A DNA stretch of 5,884 nt from assembly GCA_036555425.1 (NCBI GenBank), contig DATBLL010000169.1:1-5884 (forward strand), read 5' to 3'. The position numbers and the translations under genes were made by a program. Below are positions 1 through 5,876 of the stretch, piece by piece. Below the pieces are notes generated by a model, which was not told where the DNA came from, ran no database searches, and saw nothing but the letters and a program-made list of their open reading frames with translations. Within the stretch, counting starts at the first letter, position 1, and every line of letters starts with the position of its first letter. The DNA is from SBBV01 sp036555425 (lineage in GTDB: Bacteria > Pseudomonadota > Alphaproteobacteria > Bin65).

Positions 1-12
1 TCGTCTCCGCCC

Positions 13-42
13 GGGAGCGCGCGCCTCCTGGCGCGCGCTCCC
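13..42 (-). terminator. Perfect GC-rich hairpin after the PaaK-like gene
   Basis: Thirteen bases, GGGAGCGCGCGCC (13-25), are followed by a four-base loop TCCT and the exact reverse complement (30-42). The stem ends two bases from the stop codon of the minus-strand ligase gene, where a terminator or an mRNA 3'-end stabilising hairpin would sit. On the minus strand the next 12 bases are GGGCGGAGACGA, so there is no U-tract and it is not a classic intrinsic terminator. U-poor hairpins at gene ends are common in GC-rich genomes. Because the stem is perfect it could also act on a transcript arriving from the left on the plus strand. Confidence 0.55.
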
Positions 43-44
43 AT

Positions 45-1334
45 TCAGACCCGTTTATCCACGAACCGCGGCGCCTTCACGCTGCTTTCGAACTCGCGCG
101 CGAGCGTGCCGAGGGGCAGCACCTCGACATCGGGCCGCACTTCGAAGGTCTTGCGCACCGCCTCGGCCACCTTGCCGGAAACGCCGCCGGCATCGAGGCC
201 GCGCTTCACCTCGATCATGAGCTTCAGGATCTCGCGGTCCGACGCGGTCTGTAGCTCCACCTTGAAGTCGTTCACCTCGGGCATGCGGAAGACGAAATCC
301 TCGAATTCCGCGTGGTTCATGTTGATGCCGCGGATCTTGAAGAAGCCGGCGGTGCGGTGCGCATGGCGCATCACCGGGAAGACGGAGAAGGGGCCCTCGA
401 GGCTGGTCTCCTCGCGCACCGTCACGATGTCGCCCGAGCTCCAGCGCAGGAACGGCGTCGCATTGTTGATCCAAAGCGGCGTGATCACCATCAGGCCTTC
501 CTGCCCTTCGGGCACCGGCCTGCCGGTCTTCTCGTCGACGACTTCGAACAGCGCCTGGTCGGTCTGGATGTGGAAGCCCTCGTGCACGCGGCTGTCGCTG
601 CCGAGGATGCCGATCTCGGTCATGCCGAAGAGATCGTTGACCTCGGCGCCCCACATGCGCTGGAGCTTCTCGCGCTTGGCCTTGGAGAGCGCCTCGGCGC
701 CGACGAGGACCTTGCGCACCGAGCCGCCGGCGAGATCGATGCCTTGCGCCTCGGCGAGATTGGCGAGGTGCAGGCCGTAGCTCGGCATGCCCATCCAGAG
801 GGTGGGCTTCATGCGCTGGATCAGCTCCAGCTGCACCTGCGAGGGCGTGTTGGCGCCCGAGCCCGCCCACATCACGCCGACGCCGGCGAGGTTGGCGCTG
901 CGCGCCCAAAGCTGCCCGGCCGGATGCACGCCGAACGGAAACGAGACGTGGCACACGTCGCCGCGCGCCACCCCCGTGCACACCCAGCAGCGCACGAGCT
1001 GCAGGAAGGTGTGCTCCATGTCGGCGAAGCTGCGCGGATAGAAGAGGGGCACCCCGGTGGCGCCGCCCGAGCGCCAATATTCGGCGATCTCGCCCGGCGC
1101 CGCGATGCAGAATTCGGCGAGGAAGCGCTCCGGCGGTATCTTGCGCAGCACCTCCTTGTCGAGGATCGGGATCTTGGCCCATTCCACCGGATCGTCGAGC
1201 CGGTCGGGGCGCACGTGATCGAGCTTGCCGCGATAGAACGCCGCCTTCTTGGCCTGCGCCAAGGCCACGCGCTTGCGCTCGCTCTGGATGCGCGCGATCT
1301 CCGCCTTCGACGCGGGCAGTTTGAGGTCGAGCAT
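45..1334 (-). CDS. PaaK-like AMP-forming CoA ligase (phenylacetate--CoA ligase family)
   Basis: A 429-residue cytoplasmic adenylate-forming enzyme, about the length usual for PaaK relatives (roughly 430-440). By family it activates a carboxylic acid, often arylacetic or aromatic, as acyl-AMP and then transfers it to CoA. Visible motifs are a P-loop SGGATGVP at residues 89-96 (PaaK enzymes usually read SSGTTGKP), FGMTE at 236-240 matching the YGxSE/TE adenine motif, SSGD at 299-302, HRTAGFFKIRGIN at 326-338 matching the GRTDDMLIIRGVN hinge region, and a C-terminal SVKAPRFVDKR (418-428) whose K420 aligns with the adenylating lysine. The ATG is preceded on the minus strand by GGAGGGAGG (1335-1343), a strong ribosome site that fixes the start. 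It lies 191 bases downstream of the other ligase and may be cotranscribed or have its own promoter. The substrate is unknown; IAA-CoA or other aryl-acid ligases of this family are equally possible. Confidence 0.88.
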   Translation of the reverse strand: MLDLKLPASKAEIARIQSERKRVALAQAKKAAFYRGKLDHVRPDRLDDPVEWAKIPILDKEVLRKIPPERFLAEFCIAAPGEIAEYWRSGGATGVPLFYPRSFADMEHTFLQLVRCWVCTGVARGDVCHVSFPFGVHPAGQLWARSANLAGVGVMWAGSGANTPSQVQLELIQRMKPTLWMGMPSYGLHLANLAEAQGIDLAGGSVRKVLVGAEALSKAKREKLQRMWGAEVNDLFGMTEIGILGSDSRVHEGFHIQTDQALFEVVDEKTGRPVPEGQEGLMVITPLWINNATPFLRWSSGDIVTVREETSLEGPFSVFPVMRHAHRTAGFFKIRGINMNHAEFEDFVFRMPEVNDFKVELQTASDREILKLMIEVKRGLDAGGVSGKVAEAVRKTFEVRPDVEVLPLGTLAREFESSVKAPRFVDKRV

Positions 1335-1376
1335 CCTCCCTCCGGTCGTTCTGATTGCTTGATCGAACGATTTGGC

Positions 1377-1398
1377 GCGCGCATTTGATCATGCGCGC
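1377..1398. repeat. 8-bp inverted repeat with TTGATC centre
   Basis: GCGCGCAT (1377-1384) and ATGCGCGC (1391-1398) are exact reverse complements around the six bases TTGATC. The centre is 53 bases upstream of the PaaK-like start codon, so this could be a protein-binding site or an RNA hairpin in its leader. Alternating GC arms arise readily in DNA of this composition, which lowers the weight of the match. Confidence 0.4.
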
Positions 1399-1420
1399 CG
1401 GGCGCTGCCAACACATGGGC

Positions 1421-1463
1421 CGTCCCACGCGATCCGTGGGCAGCCCCCGGCGCGAGTGGGACG
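1421..1463 (-). other. Alternative stem-loops sharing one 3' arm
   Basis: CGTCCCAC (1421-1428) pairs perfectly with GTGGGACG (1456-1463), and its inner part CCCAC (1424-1428) also pairs with the nearer GTGGG (1436-1440) across seven bases. The two structures exclude each other. In the minus-strand transcript the shared element is the last to be made, so it could pair with either earlier arm. This is seen directly in the sequence; any switching role is speculation. Confidence 0.35.
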
Positions 1464-1475
1464 CGGCCATCGCAG

Positions 1476-1494
1476 GGGCGCGCCGCGCGCGCCC
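1476..1494 (-). terminator. Weak terminator-like hairpin after the acyl-CoA ligase gene
   Basis: GGGCGCG (1476-1482) and CGCGCCC (1488-1494) form a 7-bp stem with a five-base loop, starting 31 bases beyond the stop codon of the upstream ligase. There is no U-run after the stem on the minus strand. It may attenuate transcription or protect the 3' end of the first two-gene message, or simply reflect the GC-rich composition. Confidence 0.25.
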
Positions 1495-1525
1495 ATTCCA
1501 TCCGCGCGATACGCGCTCTAAGGGC

Positions 1526-3094
1526 TCAAATCCCGCGCGCGCGGCCTTCCCAGTAGGGCTTGCGGAGGAGGTTCTTCTGCACCTTGCCGATCGCGGTCTT
1601 GGGCAGGGCGTCGACGAACTTGACGAGCCGCGGGCGCTTGTGGCGCGCGATCTTGCCGGCGACGAAATCGGCCAGCGCCTCGGGCGAGACCTTCTGGCCC
1701 TCAGCGAGCACGACGTGGGCGGCCGGCACCTCGCCCCAATGCGCGTCGGGGATGCCGAACACCGCGCATTCCTTCACCGCCGGGTGCTGGAAGAGCGCGT
1801 TCTCGATCTCGGCGGGATAGATGTTCTCGCCGCCGGCGATGATCATGTCCTTGGCGCGGTCGACGAGGAACAGGAAACCCTCCGTGTCGCGGTAGCCGAC
1901 GTCGCCGGTCTTCAGCCAGCCGTCGGGCGTGAACAGCGCCTTGGTCAGCTCGGGCTCGCGATAATAGCCGGAACAGACCTGCGGGCCCTTGACGCAGAGC
2001 TCGCCGATCTGCCCCTCGCGCAGGCGATGTCCGGCGCCGTCGAAGAACGCCATCTCGACGCAGGCGAAGGGAATGCCGTTGCTCGTCGGCTTGTCGCGCG
2101 CCCGCTCGGGCGGGCGATAGGCGAGCGCGCCGCCCTCGGATTGGCCGTAATGGTCGAGCATGCGCAGCTTCGGCAGGCGCTCGAACACGCGCTCCAGCAG
2201 CGCCACCGGCATCGGCGCGCCGCCGTAATTGAGGAGGCGCAGGCTGGCCAGGCGCTCCGGCGCGAAGCCCGGATCGTTCAAGACGCCGTTGATCATTGTG
2301 GGCACGAGGAAGCCCATGGTCGCGCGCTCGCGCTCGACGGCGGCGATGAAGGCAGCCGGGTCCCAGCGTGGCATCAGCGCCACGCTCGTGCCCGCCGCCA
2401 TTGCGCTGTAGAACCACGAGGACAGGCCGGCCAAGTGGAACATCGGCGTGGCGAGAACCGCGATATCCCGCGGCGTCAGCTCGAACGGCTCGGCGACGAC
2501 TTGCGCGATGTAGCTGCGCGCGCCGTGCGTCGCGAGGACGCCCTTGGGAAAGCCGGTCGTGCCCCCGGTGAAGGTGATGCAGAACGGGTCCTCGGGCTTG
2601 ATCGCCACGTTGGGTGGCGCATCCCCGGCCCCCGCTTGGAACGCGTCCCAGCCGATCTCGCCGGCGGCGGGCGGCCCGGCGGGCTCGCCGATGACGACGA
2701 CGGTCTTGAGCGTGGGCGTGCGCGGGCGCGCGGCGCGCAGATTCGCCAGCATCCCCGCGTCGGCGAAAACGGCTTCGATCCCGATCTTGTTGATCACGTG
2801 CGCGAGGTCGTCGGCGGTGTAGCGGATGGTAAGATGGGCCTGCAGCGATCCGGCGCGCGCGGCGCCCATGTGGAAGATCGGATATTCGATGCGGTTGGGC
2901 GAAAGGATCGCGATCGTGTGGCCTTGGCCGAGCTGCGCGTCGGCGAGCGCAGCCGCCAGGCGAGAGGCGGCGCGGTCGAGCGCGCGGAACGCGATGCGCT
3001 TGCCGTCGGCGACGACGGCGGTGCGCTCGGGCCAGCGCGCGGCGGCGCGCGCGAGCAACTCGGCGGCGGGCAGGGCCGTGGGCGTGTCGGTCAT
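1526..3094 (-). CDS. AMP-dependent acyl-CoA synthetase/ligase (class I adenylate-forming)
   Basis: A 522-residue soluble enzyme of the ANL superfamily, close to the length of 4-coumarate-, benzoate- and medium-chain acyl-CoA ligases. It should convert a carboxylate, ATP and CoA to acyl-CoA, AMP and PPi. Motifs in order are the P-loop TGGTTGFPKG at 176-185 (usual form TSGTTGxPKG), YGQSEGG at 316-322, TGD at 396-398 with the ribose-binding Asp398, VDRAKDMI at 411-418 with Arg413, GGENIYPAEIE at 421-431, and PKTAIGKVQK at 498-507 with the catalytic Lys504. All key residues are present. The start is set by the ATGA overlap with the MarR stop; no Shine-Dalgarno sequence is visible before it, so translation probably depends on coupling. 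The open frame continues upstream of this ATG inside MarR, but that part has no domain character. Overlap with a MarR gene points to an aromatic or phenylpropanoid acid as substrate, which is inference. Confidence 0.9.
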   Translation of the reverse strand: MTDTPTALPAAELLARAAARWPERTAVVADGKRIAFRALDRAASRLAAALADAQLGQGHTIAILSPNRIEYPIFHMGAARAGSLQAHLTIRYTADDLAHVINKIGIEAVFADAGMLANLRAARPRTPTLKTVVVIGEPAGPPAAGEIGWDAFQAGAGDAPPNVAIKPEDPFCITFTGGTTGFPKGVLATHGARSYIAQVVAEPFELTPRDIAVLATPMFHLAGLSSWFYSAMAAGTSVALMPRWDPAAFIAAVERERATMGFLVPTMINGVLNDPGFAPERLASLRLLNYGGAPMPVALLERVFERLPKLRMLDHYGQSEGGALAYRPPERARDKPTSNGIPFACVEMAFFDGAGHRLREGQIGELCVKGPQVCSGYYREPELTKALFTPDGWLKTGDVGYRDTEGFLFLVDRAKDMIIAGGENIYPAEIENALFQHPAVKECAVFGIPDAHWGEVPAAHVVLAEGQKVSPEALADFVAGKIARHKRPRLVKFVDALPKTAIGKVQKNLLRKPYWEGRARGI

Positions 3095-3579
3095 GCGGGC
3101 GCGATGCGGGCGAGCAGATCCATGAGCTGGCGGCGCTCGGGAGCCGAGAGGTTGCGCACGATCTCGGCCTCGTGGCGCAGGAGGCGCGGCTGCAGCGCCT
3201 TCAGGAACGCCTCGCCCTGGCGCGTGAGCTTCAAGGCGTGCGAGCGGCGGTCGACGGCCGAAGGCGTGCGCGCGACGAGGCCGCGGCCCTCGAGCAGATC
3301 GATCATGGCGACGAGCGTCGAGCGGTCGATGCCGAGCGCCTTGCCGAGCCGGGTCTGGTTGATGCCGGAGTTGGCCTCGCACATGAGCAGCACGCCCAAT
3401 TGGCCGGGGCTGATGCGGTCCTCGGCCAGGTGCGCGTTGAAGCTCTGGAACGTGAAGACGTCGGCGCGGCGCAGGAAATAGCCGAGCAGGCCCTCGAGCC
3501 GGCCGCGGCTCGGTTCCGCCTCCGCGCGCTCCTCCGCCTCCTCGGCCCCGCGGCTGCGCAAGACTGCCTTTTCGGTCAT
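3091..3579 (-). CDS. MarR-family transcriptional regulator
   Basis: A 162-residue winged helix-turn-helix protein, normal size for MarR dimers. After a Glu/Arg-rich, probably disordered N-terminus (about 1-25), helices at 27-55 form the dimer region. The DNA-binding part follows: INQTRLGKALGIDRSTLVAMIDLLEGRGLV (73-102) is the helix-turn-helix, and DRRSHALKLT (110-119) is the typical wing with its Asp-Arg pair. A C-terminal helix (about 139-160) completes the dimer interface. The ATG at 3579 has AGGG four bases upstream; an in-frame ATG at 3597 would add MCYQGI and has only a weak site, so 3579 is preferred but not certain. Its gene leads the minus-strand operon and is divergent from the reductase, so it probably represses both arms by binding the dyad at 3615-3651. 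Known relatives such as CouR respond to aryl-CoA esters; the ligand here is unknown. Confidence 0.9.
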   Translation of the reverse strand: MTEKAVLRSRGAEEAEERAEAEPSRGRLEGLLGYFLRRADVFTFQSFNAHLAEDRISPGQLGVLLMCEANSGINQTRLGKALGIDRSTLVAMIDLLEGRGLVARTPSAVDRRSHALKLTRQGEAFLKALQPRLLRHEAEIVRNLSAPERRQLMDLLARIAPA

Positions 3580-3687
3580 GATGCCCTGATAGCACATGTT
3601 GCTTTGCGGCTCAAATAATTGGTATAGCTGATAATCAGTGGCACGAATTATATCTTGGCTGTCCGACCAAGAGGGCGCGGGAGGCCC
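3580..3687. promoter_or_regulatory. Divergent promoter region
   Basis: These 108 bases separate the start codons of the two divergent units. About 3598-3660 is much more A+T-rich than anything else between the genes, as expected for back-to-back promoters. On the plus strand TTGCTT (3599-3604) and TATAGC (3623-3628) are 18 bases apart and could be a weak sigma-70 promoter. On the minus strand a perfect TATAAT reads from 3652 to 3647 but has no good -35 partner. The assignments are tentative; the control role of the region is much safer than any exact promoter. Confidence 0.65.
3615..3651. promoter_or_regulatory. Candidate MarR operator: nested dyad
   Basis: An inner perfect palindrome CTGAT-A-ATCAG (3628-3638) and outer arms ATAATT (3615-3620) and AATTAT (3646-3651) share exactly the same centre, base 3633. 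Of the 18 position pairs around the centre 13 are complementary (offsets 1-5, 10-11 and 13-18). MarR dimers bind short AT-rich palindromes of this kind, commonly between their own gene and a divergent target. The dyad overlaps the candidate -10 elements on both strands, which suits repression of both arms. Confidence 0.6.
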
Positions 3688-4737
3688 GTGAGCTTCAAGA
3701 TCGCGATCAAGGGGCGGAGCCAGGAGGTCGTGGCCGAGATGGGCGAAACCATCCTGGCGGCGGCGCTGCGCGCGGGCGTGCCCTATCCCTGCGGCTGCCG
3801 CTCGGGCAATTGCGGCGCCTGCAAGAGCCGGCTCGTCGCGGGCGAGGTCGAGCTGTCCCCCTATTCCGACTACGCGCTTTCGAAGGCCGAAAAAGGCGCC
3901 GGCCTCGTCCTCGCCTGCCGCGCCGTGCCGTGGTCGGACTGCGAGGTCGCCTGGCTCGAGGCCGACGATGTGGCGATGCATCCCATCCGCCATCTCGATT
4001 GCGAGGTGACGGCAGTCGAGCCGGCGACGCACGACATCCGCATCGTGCGCATGGCGATCCGCGCCGGCGGCCCGTTCGATTTCTCGGCCGGGCAATACGC
4101 CTCGGTGATCTTCGCTCCGGGACGTACGGGCGAGGCGAAGCTGCCGCCGCGCGATTTCTCGATGGCCAACCGGCCGGGCGGCGACACGCTCGAATTCCAC
4201 ATCCGCCTCGTGCCCGGCGGCGCCGTGACACCCTATGTCGCCGGCACCCTCAAGGCGGGCGAGCGCGCGCGTGTCGTCGGCCCTTATGGCAACGCGTTCT
4301 ATCGGCCGCGCCACGCCGGCCCGATCCTGGCCATCGCCGGCGGCTCGGGCTTGGCACCGATCCAGAGCACGGTCGAAGAAGCGCTGGCGCAAGGGGCGCG
4401 GCAGCCGATCCATCTTTATTTCGGCGTCCGCGCCGAGCGCGATCTCTATCGCGAGCAGCATTTCCGCGCGCTGGCGGGGAAGCACCCGAACCTGAATTTC
4501 GTGCCGGTGCTGTCCGAGCCCCAAGGGCCGACGGCGCGCCGCACCGGCTTCCTCTCCGAGGCGATCGGCAAGGATTTCGCCGATTTTGACGGGTTCAAGG
4601 CCTACCTCGCCGGCCCGCCGGTCATGGTCGAAACCTGCACCGCGGTGCTCAAGCATCGCGGCCTCGCGCGGCAGAATCTGCATGCCGATGCCTTCTACAC
4701 CGAGGCCGACAAGGCCAAGCTGGAAACCGCGCCATGA
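3688..4737 (+). CDS. NADH-dependent oxygenase reductase, [2Fe-2S]-FAD-NAD
   Basis: A 349-residue flavoprotein that by family takes electrons from NAD(P)H through FAD and a plant-type [2Fe-2S] cluster to an oxygenase, as in naphthalene and carbazole dioxygenase reductases. The N-terminal ferredoxin domain (1-95) has cluster ligands Cys37, Cys42, Cys45 and Cys77 (C-x4-C-x2-C-x31-C), with an extra Cys35. The FAD domain (about 100-205) has RDFS at 155-158 (RxYS motif). The NAD domain (about 210-337) has GGSGLAP at 218-224, AGPP at 308-311 and a terminal DAFY at 334-337. The ferredoxin-first order differs from PaaE, where it is last. The GTG at 3688 follows GGGAGG (3679-3684) with a short three-base gap and gives the family-like start MSFKI; an in-frame TTG at 3655 would add a basic 11-residue leader and looks worse. 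It overlaps the SDR gene by four bases. No oxygenase is encoded in the window. Confidence 0.9.
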   Translation: MSFKIAIKGRSQEVVAEMGETILAAALRAGVPYPCGCRSGNCGACKSRLVAGEVELSPYSDYALSKAEKGAGLVLACRAVPWSDCEVAWLEADDVAMHPIRHLDCEVTAVEPATHDIRIVRMAIRAGGPFDFSAGQYASVIFAPGRTGEAKLPPRDFSMANRPGGDTLEFHIRLVPGGAVTPYVAGTLKAGERARVVGPYGNAFYRPRHAGPILAIAGGSGLAPIQSTVEEALAQGARQPIHLYFGVRAERDLYREQHFRALAGKHPNLNFVPVLSEPQGPTARRTGFLSEAIGKDFADFDGFKAYLAGPPVMVETCTAVLKHRGLARQNLHADAFYTEADKAKLETAP

Positions 4738-5681
4738 CGAAGCTGCTGGAGGGAAGGGTCGCCATCGTCACCGGCGCCGCGCGCGGCATCGGCCGCGCGA
4801 TCGCCGAGGGCTTCGTGCGCGAAGGCGCCAAGGTCGTCGTCGCCGACAGCGGCACGAGCATCGGCGGCGACGGCGCCGACCCCGCCGTGGCCGAGGCGGC
4901 GGCAGAGGCGCTCGGCGGCGCGGCCCTCGCCTGGCCCGACAGCGTCGCGAGCCCCGGCGCGGCCAAGGCGCTGGTCGAGCTTGCCACGAAGCGCTGGGGC
5001 GGCCTCGACATCGTCGTCAACAACGCCGCCATCATCCGCGACGCGCTCGTCTTCAAGGGCGAGCCGCGCGATTGGGACGCGGTGATCCACACGAACTTGA
5101 ACGCCGCCTACTACTTGGTCAACGCGGCGACGCCGGTCATGCGCGACCAGCACAAGGCGGGCCGGCCGAAGCGCGGCGCGGGCTGCAATTGGGGCCGCAT
5201 CGTCAACATCGGCTCGACGGCGGGGCTCTACGGCAATTACGGCCAGGCCGCCTACGCGGCATCCAAGGCCGGCTTGTTCGCGCTGACGCGCATCGCGGCG
5301 ATGGAGATGGCGCGCTCGGATGCGACCGCGAATTTCGTCGTGCCCTTCGCGCATACGCGCGTGACCGATTCGATCAAGCCCGCCAACGACGCGCAGGCCA
5401 CCTACAAGACGCGCGCGATGAAGGTGGAGGCGCGCTTCGTCGCCGATCTGGTGACAGCCCTCTGCGCGGATACCGGCCGCAAGGTCTCGGGCCAGATCCT
5501 CGGCGTGCGCGGGCGCGAGCTGTTCCTCTTCTCGCAGCCGCGCCCCGCCGTGCGCTTGGCGCTCGAGAAGAACGAATGGTCTGTCGCGCGCCTGGGCGAA
5601 GCCTTCGGCCGCGAGCTCGCGCCGCAGATGACCGACCTCACGACCGACCTCGAGCACTTCAACACCGAACCGCTCGTCTGA
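4734..5681 (+). CDS. Short-chain dehydrogenase/reductase (SDR), NAD-type
   Basis: A 315-residue Rossmann-fold oxidoreductase, longer than the usual 250 of classical SDRs because of a C-terminal extension of about 55 residues. The nucleotide motif TGAARGIG is at 13-20, and Asp38 at the end of the second strand favours NAD over NADP. NNAA is at 96-99, and the catalytic set Asn121, Ser161, Tyr174 and Lys178 (YAASK) is complete. A loop at 39-50 rich in Gly, Ser and Asp, together with the tail that includes SGQILGVRGRELFLFSQPRP (259-278), resembles the hydroxyacyl-CoA dehydrogenase-like or 17-beta-HSD4-like SDRs found in lipid and aromatic side-chain catabolism. Its probable role is oxidation of a hydroxy group on a CoA-bound or ring intermediate; this is inference. 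The ATG overlaps the reductase stop as ATGA, with GGAAA at 4722-4726 as a modest ribosome site, so the two are translationally coupled. Confidence 0.9.
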   Translation: MTKLLEGRVAIVTGAARGIGRAIAEGFVREGAKVVVADSGTSIGGDGADPAVAEAAAEALGGAALAWPDSVASPGAAKALVELATKRWGGLDIVVNNAAIIRDALVFKGEPRDWDAVIHTNLNAAYYLVNAATPVMRDQHKAGRPKRGAGCNWGRIVNIGSTAGLYGNYGQAAYAASKAGLFALTRIAAMEMARSDATANFVVPFAHTRVTDSIKPANDAQATYKTRAMKVEARFVADLVTALCADTGRKVSGQILGVRGRELFLFSQPRPAVRLALEKNEWSVARLGEAFGRELAPQMTDLTTDLEHFNTEPLV

Positions 5682-5688
5682 TGTGAAA

Positions 5689-5876
5689 AAGGAAAGTGAA
5701 CAAGAGGCGTGGAGGCATGGAGAAGGAGGGAAGAAAGTGAACCACAGAGGGCACAGAGGACACCGAGAAGAAAATGGAATGCGCGCCAAGGGCGCGCCAA
5801 GATTCGTCTCTGTGTCCTCTGTGCCCCCTGTGGTTCAATCGTTTCTTCTCCACGTCCCCACGCCTCCTGTTTCCTT
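5689..5876. repeat. Long imperfect palindrome with CACAGAGG units
   Basis: The left arm (5689-5768) and right arm (5807-5876) are inverted copies. The inner 30 bases, 5739-5768 against 5807-5836, match at 28 of 30. The next outward block, 5701-5725 against 5845-5869, matches at 21 of 25, all differences being A/G or C/T transitions. The ends AAGGAAA (5689-5695) and TTTCCTT (5870-5876) match exactly. Short insertions separate the blocks on the left arm. The inner arm is itself a 9-base tandem repeat: CACAGAGG at 5743 and 5752, then CACCGAGA at 5761. It begins seven bases after the SDR stop, so the message would end in a long hairpin. Similar ACCACAGAGGACACAGAG palindromes recur between genes in many bacterial genomes as far as I recall. 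It may be a non-autonomous mobile or REP-like repeat. No protein-coding function is likely. Confidence 0.8.
5781..5801. repeat. Core of the palindrome: GC hairpin and 11-base direct repeat
   Basis: GCGCGCC (5781-5787) and GGCGCGC (5791-5797) form a 7-bp stem around AAG, and GCGCGCCAAG occurs twice in tandem (5781-5790 and 5792-5801). GAAT (5777-5780) and ATTC (5802-5805) can extend the stem past a four-base bulge. This is the tip of the larger palindrome, and its GC-rich sequence differs from the purine-rich arms, as if a separate short sequence occupied the loop. Confidence 0.55.

Larger units (their letters stand above)
1335..1525 (-). other. Structured gap between the two ligase genes
   Basis: No plausible gene lies here. 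In the direction of minus-strand transcription it holds a 7-bp GC hairpin (1494-1476), two alternative stems sharing one 3' element (1463-1421), an 8-bp palindrome (1398-1377), a less GC-rich stretch (about 1392-1350) with two TTGATC copies on the plus strand (1359-1364 and 1385-1390), and the ribosome site of the PaaK-like gene. The other gene joins on each strand are four-base overlaps, so this gap stands out and could hold a separate promoter or an mRNA control region. I could not find a convincing -35/-10 pair. Confidence 0.5.

Noticed and set aside
312..1388. A 358-codon plus-strand frame opposite the PaaK-like ligase
   Set aside because: Low-complexity composition and no motif; the minus-strand ligase explains the region fully.
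1355..3481. A 708-codon open frame on the plus strand opposite the acyl-CoA ligase and MarR genes
   Set aside because: It is rich in Arg, Ala, Gly and His with no recognisable domain, and it lies antisense to genes with intact motifs. Long antisense frames are expected in GC-rich DNA.
3095..3595. N-terminal extension of the acyl-CoA ligase in the same frame
   Set aside because: It overlaps the MarR gene throughout, shows no domain features, and the ATGA junction gives a normal ligase length.
3647..3652. Perfect minus-strand TATAAT as the assigned promoter of the MarR operon
   Set aside because: No acceptable -35 element lies 16-18 bases upstream, so it is kept only as a candidate within the control region.
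4695..5789. A 364-codon minus-strand frame opposite the SDR
   Set aside because: It starts inside the palindromic repeat and has no domain character; the SDR on the plus strand has a full catalytic set.
5739..5836. CRISPR array
   Set aside because: The short repeats are inverted or in a continuous 9-base tandem, without unique spacers of regular length.
5659..5853. Small minus-strand frame with a NHRGHRGHR peptide
   Set aside because: The peptide is only the translation of the 9-base CACAGAGG repeat, a common source of false small proteins.
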